DNA of 64,000 bases from positions 992,001 through 1,056,000 of the forward strand of contig NZ_CP049259.1 in the NCBI RefSeq assembly GCF_011047315.1, in the 5' to 3' direction. The translations under genes were made by a program, and so were the position numbers. The notes below the pieces were generated by a model. The model did not search any database, was not told the DNA's origin, and saw only the letters and a program-made list of their open reading frames with translations. The number at the start of each line of letters is the position of its first letter. The stretch's first letter is position 1. Of the stretch, positions 49,457 to 58,388 are shown piece by piece. This DNA is from Altererythrobacter sp. BO-6 (GTDB lineage Bacteria; Pseudomonadota; Alphaproteobacteria; Sphingomonadales; Sphingomonadaceae).

Positions 49457-50443
49457 TCAATCTTCCTGATAGCTTTCGCCGGCCGACGCATCGCCGAGGG
49501 CACAAACGTCCGCACGATTGACATGCCGGTCGATGAAATTGAGGCTTACAGCCAAAGCACGCCGGAAGAGCGCTTGGCTGCTCGCTGTTGCAGGCTTCTC
49601 GCGCCCGAACATGCCGCCAAAATAGTGATCGATCCCTTCGCCCACCCATAGTGCGCGATTACCTTGCGGCGCATAGTCATGGGACGCCTTGTGCGCGCGC
49701 CAATCATCAATGAATCCAGGCAGGATGTCGGCCGTGCCGGTGATCGTGAGTGTCGGCTTGGCAAGCGTGCCCCAGCCTTCTGCCGAAATCATGCCGGGCA
49801 CTTGGCCCGGCGGCGACCAACCTACCACTGCATCAACCGCTGAATTCGCCCGATTGACCTGCGAACCGTCCGGCTCCGTCGCCATGGCGCCCCCGGGCAA
49901 TTGCGCCATGATCGCGCCATAGCTGTGCCCGACCGAGGCAAGCCGTTCGGGATCGATTTTCATCCCTCGCTCCGCAAGCGCTCCAGTGATCTCAGCGGTT
50001 GGATCAAGCGCCAGCGCCATATCGAGATTGCGCGTACGCCAGGTGTCCGCCGGCGCCGGCCGCTCCGGCAATCCGAACTCTTCTGAATCGATATGCATCG
50101 GCGCAATCACGATATAGCCCGCGGCCGCCAGCGAAGCGAGCATCGCGCGATATCGCGTCGGGCTGGCAAAGGCACCATGCGAGAAGCCGATCAGCGGATA
50201 GGTTCCGGCCTGTTCAGGGACGAAGATAGTCAGAGGTACCTTGCGACCATTCTCGGCAGTTGCAGTTAGCGAAATTTCAGCAGAGGTCCCGGAAAGCCGC
50301 TCGGCACAGGTGGATACAACGGCCGGTGCTACCCGTTGATCGGTCGTCGCACACCCTGCCAGGGTGATGCCGACAACCAAAGCCGAAGCCAGGCGCCCCC
50401 GCCGCACAACACCCTGCAAACCAGACGTATCAATTGCCGCCAT
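49457..50443 (-). CDS. lipoprotein alpha/beta hydrolase (dienelactone hydrolase/PAF-acetylhydrolase-like)
   Basis: ATG 50443 overlaps the small partner gene by 14 bases and gives 328 residues; ATG 50470 is an alternative. A lipoprotein signal (lipobox TLAGC) follows a short charged N-terminus. The hydrolase domain shows PLIGFSHGAFASPTRYRAML, AGYIVIAPMHID, the nucleophile elbow ASVGHSYGA with Ser, TGTADILPGF with an acid and GIDHYFGG with a His. The layout resembles COG4188 dienelactone hydrolases, platelet-activating-factor acetylhydrolases and chlorophyllases. It likely cleaves an ester in the periplasm or outer-membrane face. Confidence 0.87.
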   Translation of the reverse strand: MAAIDTSGLQGVVRRGRLASALVVGITLAGCATTDQRVAPAVVSTCAERLSGTSAEISLTATAENGRKVPLTIFVPEQAGTYPLIGFSHGAFASPTRYRAMLASLAAAGYIVIAPMHIDSEEFGLPERPAPADTWRTRNLDMALALDPTAEITGALAERGMKIDPERLASVGHSYGAIMAQLPGGAMATEPDGSQVNRANSAVDAVVGWSPPGQVPGMISAEGWGTLAKPTLTITGTADILPGFIDDWRAHKASHDYAPQGNRALWVGEGIDHYFGGMFGREKPATASSQALFRRALAVSLNFIDRHVNRADVCALGDASAGESYQED

Positions 50444-50720
50444 CGGCACCTTGCAGTGCAGCGATGACATTACCAGCGATCACTTGCAGCGCCTTGTCCG
50501 CCCGCGCCTGAAATTGGTCCGAAGGCTGGTAGGTGTCGATCGCTTCGCGCAACACAACGCCGTTCTGCTCAAGCAATTCCTCAAGCACCATCACCCGGTC
50601 GCTCAACACAGCGACTTCGCGCGTCAAAGTCAGCACGGCACGGGCCACATTGTCGATATTGTGCGGCCCGAAAATGTCGGATTCGGGAGTATTGAAGCTC
50701 TTCGGATCGACGGCGCTCAT
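50430..50720 (-). CDS. small helical methyltransferase-partner protein (copy 3 of 3)
   Basis: The 96-residue protein starts at ATG 50720, overlapping the methyltransferase stop as ATGA. It carries the same core as the proteins at 9832 and 26755: LTLTREVAVLSDRVMVLEEL, a Gly-containing loop and EAIDTYQPSD. Heptad-like spacing of Leu and Val suggests a coiled coil. The C-terminus is Ala-rich and differs between copies. It has no signal peptide although it lies between a methyltransferase and two exported hydrolases. The function is unknown; a role as a methyltransferase subunit is inferred from repeated pairing. Confidence 0.8.
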   Translation of the reverse strand: MSAVDPKSFNTPESDIFGPHNIDNVARAVLTLTREVAVLSDRVMVLEELLEQNGVVLREAIDTYQPSDQFQARADKALQVIAGNVIAALQGADGGN

Positions 50721-51757
50721 GGTTTGCGACCCTGGATGACGTGCGGATAGGTTCCTTCCGCCTTCACGTCGACAAATCCTGCCTCACGCGCGATTTCGGC
50801 CAGGTCCAGGCTCGCGCTTTCACGCCAATGCGGCTCCCCGCCGAATTTCGCTCCGCGATCGGCCTTCCACACGGCCAGCTTGTCCATATCGGCAAAGCGC
50901 GTCACATCGCTCATCAGCATGTCGCCACCGGGTTCGAGCAGGCGGAACGCTTCCTTGAACAGCTTGCGGATCGCATCGGCCGGCATTTCGTGCAGGATGA
51001 TATAGCTCGCGACCAGGTCAAAACTCCCGTCGGGAAACCCGGTATCCTCCGCCAGCTTCTGGTAGAGTTTCCAACTCCAGCCTTTGGCATTGGCCGTGCG
51101 CCATGCGTGCTTGAGCATTTCCGCTGACAGTTCGACCCCGGTGATCTCCGCATCGGGATAGGCCAGTTGCAGGCCAGTAGTGAAATGCCCGGAGGAACAG
51201 CCCATGTCCAGGATGCGCTTGTAGTCGTCGCGCGGTGCCATCTTGGCCACATCGCGGCGCTGCTGGAAGATGCCGCCGGGAAAGAAGCGCGCGACCATCT
51301 TCTTATGGACGATCTCGCCATGGACATAGCCCATTTCGGGGTGCCCGTCCCACGGGCCGGTGCGATGGAAGCTTACGCCATCCCAATAGGCAGGAGGCTG
51401 CAGATCTGGATCGAGTACCAGTGTCGCCGGCCCCGCCTGCGAAGCTTCAAACGCTTCCGTCAAGTCGCGCTTGATCTCTTCATAAGCCTCGGCCGCGATC
51501 CTGCCATGCATGCGCCCATGCCAGTCGCCCAGCAATTGCTGCATCGTGTAGGCGCCGCAGTCAGCCAGCAAGGCATCCATATGGGCCAACCGCTCGTCGA
51601 GGTCGTCGGGCAAAGCAGACGGATCGGGCACGCGCTGCGCAATTGCTGCATCGACACCTTTACGCACGTCATTCGAAGCAATCGCCATTTGCGCCAGGAA
51701 ATCGACCGAGGCACGGCCACGCTGGCGCAATTGAGGGTCCTGATAGGTCTGGTTCAT
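50717..51757 (-). CDS. class I SAM-dependent methyltransferase with N-terminal domain
   Basis: The 346-residue protein starts at ATG 51757, overlapping the transporter stop as ATGA. The N-terminal domain of about 170 residues contains LDPDLQPPAYWDGVSFHRTG, which lines up with the LDP...P...VDIH segment of the other copies. The Rossmann domain shows motif I ILDMGCSSGHF, ITGVELSAEML, and LLEPGGDMLMSDV. It is the most diverged of the four methyltransferases and the shortest. The small partner gene follows with an ATGA overlap. The acceptor is unknown. Confidence 0.9.
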   Translation of the reverse strand: MNQTYQDPQLRQRGRASVDFLAQMAIASNDVRKGVDAAIAQRVPDPSALPDDLDERLAHMDALLADCGAYTMQQLLGDWHGRMHGRIAAEAYEEIKRDLTEAFEASQAGPATLVLDPDLQPPAYWDGVSFHRTGPWDGHPEMGYVHGEIVHKKMVARFFPGGIFQQRRDVAKMAPRDDYKRILDMGCSSGHFTTGLQLAYPDAEITGVELSAEMLKHAWRTANAKGWSWKLYQKLAEDTGFPDGSFDLVASYIILHEMPADAIRKLFKEAFRLLEPGGDMLMSDVTRFADMDKLAVWKADRGAKFGGEPHWRESASLDLAEIAREAGFVDVKAEGTYPHVIQGRKP

Positions 51758-53157
51758 GTCGTCACCTGGTCGTGCTTGCGGTTGATATCATCCTCATTCA
51801 ATCGGTAGCCGGAAAGTAGCCAAATCGCCATGAGCCCGAAAAGCGCCGGCAACCATGATACTGAAACGAGCAGGGCAAAGTTCACGTTCCCGCCTTGCGG
51901 AACATCAAAGGGCAGCTTGTTGTTGAACCCGGCGATCGAAAGCGCGAAGCCCACGATCAATGGCCCAACGGCGGCGGTCAGCTTTTCCACGAAGCTGTAA
52001 AGCGCCGTGAAGGCACCTTCGCGCCTTACCCCGGTCCGGTTCGCGTCTGCATTGATGATATCGGTCAGCATGGACATCGCCATCACCACGTTTCCGCTGA
52101 ACGCAAAACCAATCACTGCCGCCCTTACGAACAGCGCCCAAGCGGGCTCGGCGTCACTCGCGAGCGACCAGCTGAGCGCGTAAAGAACATTGGCCGATGC
52201 CGCGAGGTAGTATGTGTTGCGCTTGCCAAAACGCTTGGAGAAGCGAACCAGCAGCGGCGCGGAAATGATCGAAGCCGCCGTGCTGACCAGTCCAAAGATC
52301 GCCAGCACGTCGAAATTGCGTTCCAGGGTCTGGACGAAGAAATAGGCAAATGCCGCCAGGGTCGTCTGCACGCCCATGAGCTGTGCAAACTTGACGCCGA
52401 GCAAGCGCAGGAAGTGGTGGTTGCTCCGCACGGCGCCGAATTCCTCCACCATCTGCGCGGCGTTTGACTTGGTGCTCTTCGTTCCCTGCGTGAACCGCGC
52501 CGATGCAGTCGCATAATAGGCGATCATAAGGCTGATGAAGATCAGGACAGCGCACACAATCCCGACGATGGCGTAGCTTTCAGCCTCCGTCTTGCCGAGC
52601 CGTTCGAGCGCGAATTTGATGCCTGCCGAGGCAATCAGCGAACCGAGCGAAACGAAAACCATGCGATAGGCGTGGATCGAGGAACGCTCATGATAGCTGT
52701 CGGTCATCTCGGCCGGCATCGAGATGTAGGGAATATTGTAGATCGTGTAGGCGATCGCATAGAAGCTCAGCACCACGAACAGGTAAAGGGCCGAGACATA
52801 CTGGCTTTCGAACGAAGGCGTGGTGAATATCAGCGCGAAACTGGCTGCACCGGTGATTGCTCCCCAGAACAGGAACGGACGCCTGCGCCCACGAGGCGAT
52901 TCAAAGCGGTCGCTCCAGACGCCGACAATCGGGTCCGTGACCACGTCGATCAGCTTGGCCAGGAATATCACGGTCCCGGCGAGCCAAGGTTCGATCTGCA
53001 GGATACTCGCAGCAAACAGCAGGATCAGGCCGGCGATCCCGTTCATCAGCAAGGCAATTCCGAATGCCCCGCTGCCCCAGCCGAGTTTGAGCGAAACGGA
53101 AAGCGTGTCGTCATCCGCTCGCGATGCAGCATTTGTGGCGGGAGCTGTTGTTGCCAT
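51754..53157 (-). CDS. GPH-type sugar/organic-solute:cation symporter (MFS_2)
   Basis: The start is ATG 53157, giving 467 residues with twelve hydrophobic segments. The GPH (melibiose carrier) signature is seen in FLAKLIDVVTDPIVGVWSD followed by RRRPFLFWG. YNIPYISMPAEMTDSYHERS is another hallmark of the family. GPH carriers move glycosides or related solutes with Na+ or H+; in sphingomonads they often sit in degradation clusters. It lies between a beta-lactamase-fold lipoprotein and a methyltransferase in one operon. Confidence 0.92.
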   Translation of the reverse strand: MATTAPATNAASRADDDTLSVSLKLGWGSGAFGIALLMNGIAGLILLFAASILQIEPWLAGTVIFLAKLIDVVTDPIVGVWSDRFESPRGRRRPFLFWGAITGAASFALIFTTPSFESQYVSALYLFVVLSFYAIAYTIYNIPYISMPAEMTDSYHERSSIHAYRMVFVSLGSLIASAGIKFALERLGKTEAESYAIVGIVCAVLIFISLMIAYYATASARFTQGTKSTKSNAAQMVEEFGAVRSNHHFLRLLGVKFAQLMGVQTTLAAFAYFFVQTLERNFDVLAIFGLVSTAASIISAPLLVRFSKRFGKRNTYYLAASANVLYALSWSLASDAEPAWALFVRAAVIGFAFSGNVVMAMSMLTDIINADANRTGVRREGAFTALYSFVEKLTAAVGPLIVGFALSIAGFNNKLPFDVPQGGNVNFALLVSVSWLPALFGLMAIWLLSGYRLNEDDINRKHDQVTT

Positions 53158-53188
53158 CAGGCTATGACCCTTTTGTTTGCTGGCATCG

Positions 53189-54547
53189 TCACCTCGGTTG
53201 CGGCTCCGGCATGGGTTTGCCAGCACGCTGGGCTGCGTCGCGGATCAGCATATTGGGTAAGACGGTGTTGTCCCAAGGGGCCTCATTCGGCGGCCGCGCG
53301 CCGGTCCGCAGAACGATCATGTTCTGGGACGGTATCATGTAGACTACCTGGTTTGAATTGCCGTCAAACAGGAACAGGTCCTTATCGAGATAGGGTTCGG
53401 AATGTTCGACCTTGCCGTAGGGAACATCCGGGTGCGCGAACCCCCGGCGCTCGATATAGGGTCCCGCGATCCACAGGCCCAATCCATAATAAGGGTTTTG
53501 TGCTGTTCCGGTCCGCATTTCGGCGACATATCCTTCCGGCAACAGCCGCTGACCTTCCCAGACGCCGTCGTTCATGATCAGCATTGCCATGCGCAGCCAG
53601 CTTTGCGCAGGAAGCAGCATGCAGCAGCCCGAATGGGCCGTACCACCCTCCCGATTGACCCAGACGCTGCCGCCCATCGCACCGATCGGTTCAAGCAGCG
53701 CTTCGCTGACATACTCGCTGTAGCGTTTGCCTGTGGCACGCTCGATTAACGGCGAAACCAGTTCGGAATTGGCGTTGGAATATTCATACCGCGAGCCCGG
53801 TTCATGGGTCATGGGGTAATCGTTTATGATGATCTCGTCATGTCGTGGATGCAGGTACGCACGGTTCAGCATGTCTTCCGGCTTTGGTGAGAAGCCTTGC
53901 GGCAACAGCCCGCTGCGCATGTCGAGGAGATAGCGGATCTTGATCTTTTCCCGCTCTGGATCGCCCTTCCACTCCGTGATGAAATCGGCAACCGGCTGGT
54001 CTAACGACTTGATGTGACCCTGCATGAGTGCGCGCCCAACGAGCAGCGCCGTGATCGGTTTCGCCAAGGACTTCGAGACTATTGGCGTCGTGGCGTCAAA
54101 ATCGCCGAAATAGGCTTCATGCTGGAGCGCGCCATCCTTCCAGACAAGGAAGGCCGAAGTGTTGCGCGCCGCCACATAATCATGTGCTTGTGCGATTGCC
54201 TGAGCGGATAATGCCGGAGATGCGGTGGCGGGCATCTGCGTTGCTGCTGGGGCGCCCGGCACCGGTTCGAGCGGATCGTAGGAATCAAGTCCGATCCCGG
54301 ATCTCGCATCATCCATCAACCGGTTGAAGCGGCGCAGATACTCGGCCTCATCTTCGTCCGAATATGCGGAGGTGTCGGTTACTTCGTAAACGTTCATTCC
54401 CGGGACCGCTTCGCCACCAGCAGCAGATACTGGCGCAACGCCGGGTGCCTCCTGGCCGGCGGAGGATAATTCGGGCACGGAATAGCTCGCTGCACAACCT
54501 GCGGTCAGGCACGCTGCGAACAGACTCACCGCAACACGATCGATCAT
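53189..54547 (-). CDS. lipoprotein serine hydrolase, beta-lactamase/class C esterase fold
   Basis: The start is ATG 54547, giving 452 residues with a lipoprotein signal (lipobox LTAGC, Cys18) and a low-complexity linker of about 30 residues. The active site is intact: SLAK (160-163) and YSN (256-258). The C-terminal motif region reads FDGNSNQVVYMIPSQN. It is the first gene of the operon running to 48237. It aligns with the degenerate 44001-45284 protein over several hundred residues, which makes the losses there clear. It probably hydrolyses an ester or amide on the periplasmic side. Confidence 0.9.
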   Translation of the reverse strand: MIDRVAVSLFAACLTAGCAASYSVPELSSAGQEAPGVAPVSAAGGEAVPGMNVYEVTDTSAYSDEDEAEYLRRFNRLMDDARSGIGLDSYDPLEPVPGAPAATQMPATASPALSAQAIAQAHDYVAARNTSAFLVWKDGALQHEAYFGDFDATTPIVSKSLAKPITALLVGRALMQGHIKSLDQPVADFITEWKGDPEREKIKIRYLLDMRSGLLPQGFSPKPEDMLNRAYLHPRHDEIIINDYPMTHEPGSRYEYSNANSELVSPLIERATGKRYSEYVSEALLEPIGAMGGSVWVNREGGTAHSGCCMLLPAQSWLRMAMLIMNDGVWEGQRLLPEGYVAEMRTGTAQNPYYGLGLWIAGPYIERRGFAHPDVPYGKVEHSEPYLDKDLFLFDGNSNQVVYMIPSQNMIVLRTGARPPNEAPWDNTVLPNMLIRDAAQRAGKPMPEPQPR

Positions 54548-54659
54548 CGGGTCCTTACTCCACGGCCAATAGGCCATTTTGCCTGAAACCGGGCGCCAGC
54601 AGTCCAAACCCCTGCAAAGCGCCCGGCTCGTATTTGCTCAGGCCGACCGGCCTGCACGC

Positions 54660-57185
54660 TTAGAAGTCGAGCCGAAGTTCGACACCGATCTCGCGCGCCC
54701 GTGGCAGGGTACCGAAGGTCTTCCGAGTAGCGAAAGGTACCGCCGAGCCCAAAGAACCGGTGGTTGTACCACCCGACGATGTGAAGCTGAGATCATCGGT
54801 CAGGTTCAACCCGTAAAGATCAATGCGCAGGCTGTCGGTGACCTTCGCACCCAGACGGGCATTGAACTTCCAGAAGCCGTTGATCTTGTTGTATTCGAGG
54901 TTGTCCTCATAGAAGTCGCCGGTGTAATTGCCGTCGATCCGGAAGAAGACCTCGCGATCAAGGTTGAACAGCTGATCCAGGGCAACCCGTGCACCGAAGG
55001 CGCTGGTCCATTTCGAGATGTAACGCGGAACCAGACCATCCGACGAAATGTTGGTTGATCCCGAAATACCCGGGAAAAGGATCTGGGTCACAACCGAGCC
55101 GGTGCCGCCAAAATCGGTGAACTGCGCATCCACATAACTGATGTAGCCGTTGAGGTTCAACCATGGCACCGGCTTGAATGTCGCCTCTGCTTCGATCCCC
55201 TTATATTCGGAGTCGCCGGCCGTGTAGAGCGGGCGGAACTGCGGCCCCAGGTTGAAGGTGATCTGGTTCTTCCAGTCCATCATGTAGGCAGCAACCGATA
55301 CGCTGAGGTTCGAGGTTGGCTGTGCCTTGACGCCAATCTCGTAGGCAGTGAGCTTTTGCGGGTCGGTGAACAGGCCGATATTCTCGACCGTCAGGCCAAG
55401 GTCTGCGGCATTGGGGAACAGCAGCGCATATTCTGTGATATTGGTGTCTTGCCCCAGCAGATAGCTCAAAGCGAAGCTGCCGTAGATATTCAGGCTGTCA
55501 TTAGGATTATAGGACAGCAAGACACGCGGCATGAACTTGTTGAGCTTCTGGTCCTTGTCGGCAACGAACCTGACACTAGCCGGCAGATTGTTCCGGTCAT
55601 AGTCACGCAGCGTCGGGCCGTTGTAGACCGTGGTCAGCGTGTCCCAAGCATAGCGACCTTCCACCGACAGGGTCAGCTGGTCGGTTATGTCGAAATCGAC
55701 CGAACCGAACAGTGCATCCGATGTCAGATCGGAGAAGGTAAGCGGGTTGTCATCAGAGGCGCCGCCGAAACCTGCGAACAGCGGGAACTCGATCAGCCGG
55801 ACCTTCGAGTCGATATGACTGTAACCGAATACGTAACGCAGCCGCTTGTCATCGGGAGAAGCAATCCGGATTTCGCCGACCAGGTCAGCCGCATAAGACG
55901 CCAGTGCCCCAACCAGGATGTTCGGGCTTGCCGGATCGCTTTGTCCATAGTTGGTATCGTTGATCCGGTAATTGCCCGCACGACCGTATGAGAGGATCGC
56001 GCTGATCGTGTGATCGCCCAGTTCAAAATCGCCTGACTGGTTCACACGCCAGGTATAGTAATTGTTGCCAAGCCCATTGGGAGCGCTCGGGATCGGGAGA
56101 CCTTGTGCTTCCGGAGGAAGCGTTTGGTAAAACGGGATTTGTGCACTGAATGGGCTAAGCGGAACGGTATTCCCTTCGAAGCTGCCGACCGGCGAAACAT
56201 TGAAGCCGTTCTTGTCATAGTCAGGAATGTTGCCGCAGAACGTCCCGCGATTGCTCAAGGAGAGATCGGTCGAGAAATCGCCGATTTCATCGCCAGTCGC
56301 AATGTCGCGCAGCCTGCCGCTGTAGACCAGGTCGCAATCGCCCGGTGCAGTCGTGTAATCGAGCGAAACAAGGCCGCGTGTATCTTCGGCGTCGACCCAG
56401 TAAGCGGTGGTTTTCAGGCGGATGGGTCCGCTATCAAACAGCAAGGTACCCTGCAGGGCCAAGGTCTTGTCCTCACCCAGCGGGTCGCCGTTACCATAGG
56501 TAAAATCGGCTCCTTCCCGGCGATAATAGGCACCGACGCGAGCACCGAGGCTCTCTGCCAGAGGAAGGGAAACAGCGCCACTGACCTGGTATGTATCCTG
56601 ATCGCTGGGCGAATAGAGCGCCTGTGCGAAACCTTCGATCTCGTCGCCCGGCTCGGTCGGGAAGAAGTTCACCGCCCCGGCAAAGGTGTTGCGGCCGAAG
56701 AAGGCATTTTGCGGCCCCTTGATCACTTCAACCCGGCCGATATCGAACAGCGGCAACAGGCCGGCACCGGCGGAAAGATAGGCACCTTCATAGAACACCG
56801 CACCGGCGCGCGCTGCGGGGTTTTCGTTCTGCACGGCGACGCCGCGGAAACGGATGTTGGGGTTTTCACGGCCCGATGAACCGCCCTGGCCCACCTCCTG
56901 GAAAACGAAGCCGGGCGTATAATTCGAAAGCTGGGCAGCCGTCTGGATCCCGCGATCGGCAATCTCTTCCTGGGAGAAGACTGAGATGGCCAAAGGCACT
57001 TCAAGCAGCGTTTCTTCGCGCTTACGCGCAGTAACGATAATCACGTTCTGGTCGGTCGACGAAGCTTCTTCGTTTGCGCCCTGGCTCTGCGCAGCGGCAC
57101 CGGTTCCCGTAAGCGCCAAGGTCGAAGCTGCCGCAAGTGTAGCGGCCTTCAGCGCCCGAACGCTATTCGCATGTGAGTTCCTCAT
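54660..57185 (-). CDS. TonB-dependent outer-membrane receptor
   Basis: The 841-residue protein starts at ATG 57185 with a Sec signal peptide ending near GAAAQ. The plug shows VIIVTARKREET, IRFRGVAVQNENPAARAG and VEVIKGPQNAFFGRNTFAGAVNFFP, and the barrel ends in GVELRLDF. It is the second receptor here and differs from 18129-20594 in many loops, so it may take up a different compound. It lies downstream of the gap after the OCD gene and upstream of the beta-lactamase-fold operon, in a single-gene unit. Confidence 0.95.
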   Translation of the reverse strand: MRNSHANSVRALKAATLAAASTLALTGTGAAAQSQGANEEASSTDQNVIIVTARKREETLLEVPLAISVFSQEEIADRGIQTAAQLSNYTPGFVFQEVGQGGSSGRENPNIRFRGVAVQNENPAARAGAVFYEGAYLSAGAGLLPLFDIGRVEVIKGPQNAFFGRNTFAGAVNFFPTEPGDEIEGFAQALYSPSDQDTYQVSGAVSLPLAESLGARVGAYYRREGADFTYGNGDPLGEDKTLALQGTLLFDSGPIRLKTTAYWVDAEDTRGLVSLDYTTAPGDCDLVYSGRLRDIATGDEIGDFSTDLSLSNRGTFCGNIPDYDKNGFNVSPVGSFEGNTVPLSPFSAQIPFYQTLPPEAQGLPIPSAPNGLGNNYYTWRVNQSGDFELGDHTISAILSYGRAGNYRINDTNYGQSDPASPNILVGALASYAADLVGEIRIASPDDKRLRYVFGYSHIDSKVRLIEFPLFAGFGGASDDNPLTFSDLTSDALFGSVDFDITDQLTLSVEGRYAWDTLTTVYNGPTLRDYDRNNLPASVRFVADKDQKLNKFMPRVLLSYNPNDSLNIYGSFALSYLLGQDTNITEYALLFPNAADLGLTVENIGLFTDPQKLTAYEIGVKAQPTSNLSVSVAAYMMDWKNQITFNLGPQFRPLYTAGDSEYKGIEAEATFKPVPWLNLNGYISYVDAQFTDFGGTGSVVTQILFPGISGSTNISSDGLVPRYISKWTSAFGARVALDQLFNLDREVFFRIDGNYTGDFYEDNLEYNKINGFWKFNARLGAKVTDSLRIDLYGLNLTDDLSFTSSGGTTTGSLGSAVPFATRKTFGTLPRAREIGVELRLDF

Positions 57186-57381
57186 ATCTTATCTCCCCAT
57201 TCAAAAGGACTGCTCCTCTCGATCTTCCTATTCGGCCAAAAGCCCCTCCCTCGTCGTGCCTCTTCAAGCTAATTGCCCACTGTGCGAACAGATGCCCATT
57301 TGGCGGGCACTATCATTCGGCATCCCGCATCCCGGGACCTGTGAGTGATCGATGAAACTGCGTCGGCTCCGCCGCCCTGTC

Positions 57382-58380
57382 TTAGGCAAGCAGGTCGATC
57401 TCGATTCCCGCCCCTTCGGCTTGCGCCGCGCGCCAGACCATATGCGCTGCAGCAAGATCCTGCGCAGCCACGCCCAGCGATTTGTAGCAGGTGATCTCGT
57501 CCGCAGAGCTACGCGCCGGGGCGTCGCCTGCCGCAACCTCGCCGATTTCCGCAACGATGTGATCTTCCGTTATGATCCCAGCCTCGATCGCCTTCAGCAG
57601 TTCGCCTGCAGCCGCCATGGCTGCCGGGCGATAGTCCACATAGTAGCGACTGCGCCTGACTGCCTCATGATCGACCTCTGAGGTTGTCGGGATAGCCGAT
57701 CCGACAAGATTGAGGTGCTGGCCTGGCTTCAGGTCCGCCCCGAACAACACAGGTTCCTTGGCGGAAGTGGTTGTGCAGACGATGTCGGCATCCTTTACTG
57801 CCGGAGCTGGATCATCTGCCGGTTCGACCGGAATGCCGTACTGGTCTGTGGCCTCGCGGGCGAAGGCTGCCGCCCGTTTGGCGTCGCGTCCCCACACGGT
57901 GACATGACTGATCTGGCGCACCGCCTGCATCGCGGGGATGTGGCGCATGGCCTGTTCGCCATTGCCGATGATCGCCAGCCGTGTGGCATCCGGGCGCGCC
58001 AGCAGGTCGGTCGCCAGAGCGCTGGCCGCTGAGGTGCGAATGGCAGTCAGCGAGGAGCCTTCGACCATCGCCAGCGGTATCCCCTTGGCACTATCGAACA
58101 GCATTACCATGCCGACATGCGTTCCAAGCGGGTCGCCATGCGGCCGCTCGTATTTGCAGACGAGCTTGATCCCGAAACTTGCGTCCTCCGCCACGCCCGC
58201 TTCACCGAGCGAGCCCGGCATCAGCGCCAGTTTACCCGGCGCCCCTGGCACCGGCATGAACTGGCGGATCGGCAAGGATACATCGCCGCGCGACGTCGCG
58301 ATCATCGCTGCACGCATAACAGCTACGCAGGCGGACACCGGGAGCAAGCGCTCCACTTCGGATTGGGTAATGATGCGCAT
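57382..58380 (-). CDS. ornithine cyclodeaminase/mu-crystallin family protein
   Basis: ATG 58380 gives 332 residues; a TTG at 58392 that overlaps the cupin stop is an alternative. The family features are LVCKYERPHGDPLGTHVG, GSSLTAIRTSAASALA, the NAD site LAIIGNGEQAMRHI and the C-terminal EIGEVAAGDAPARSSADEIT. Members include ornithine cyclodeaminase, alanine dehydrogenase and ketimine reductases. Ornithine is not implied by the context. It is the last gene of the minus-strand operon from 62579. A ketimine or amino-acid-like intermediate would suit a nitrogen-containing substrate. Confidence 0.92.
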   Translation of the reverse strand: MRIITQSEVERLLPVSACVAVMRAAMIATSRGDVSLPIRQFMPVPGAPGKLALMPGSLGEAGVAEDASFGIKLVCKYERPHGDPLGTHVGMVMLFDSAKGIPLAMVEGSSLTAIRTSAASALATDLLARPDATRLAIIGNGEQAMRHIPAMQAVRQISHVTVWGRDAKRAAAFAREATDQYGIPVEPADDPAPAVKDADIVCTTTSAKEPVLFGADLKPGQHLNLVGSAIPTTSEVDHEAVRRSRYYVDYRPAAMAAAGELLKAIEAGIITEDHIVAEIGEVAAGDAPARSSADEITCYKSLGVAAQDLAAAHMVWRAAQAEGAGIEIDLLA

Positions 58381-58388
58381 GGCTGTGA

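Noticed and set aside
48237..54547. Beta-lactam resistance genes
   Set aside because: The fold matches, but these are lipoprotein serine hydrolases in a catabolic operon, and esterases of this fold are common.
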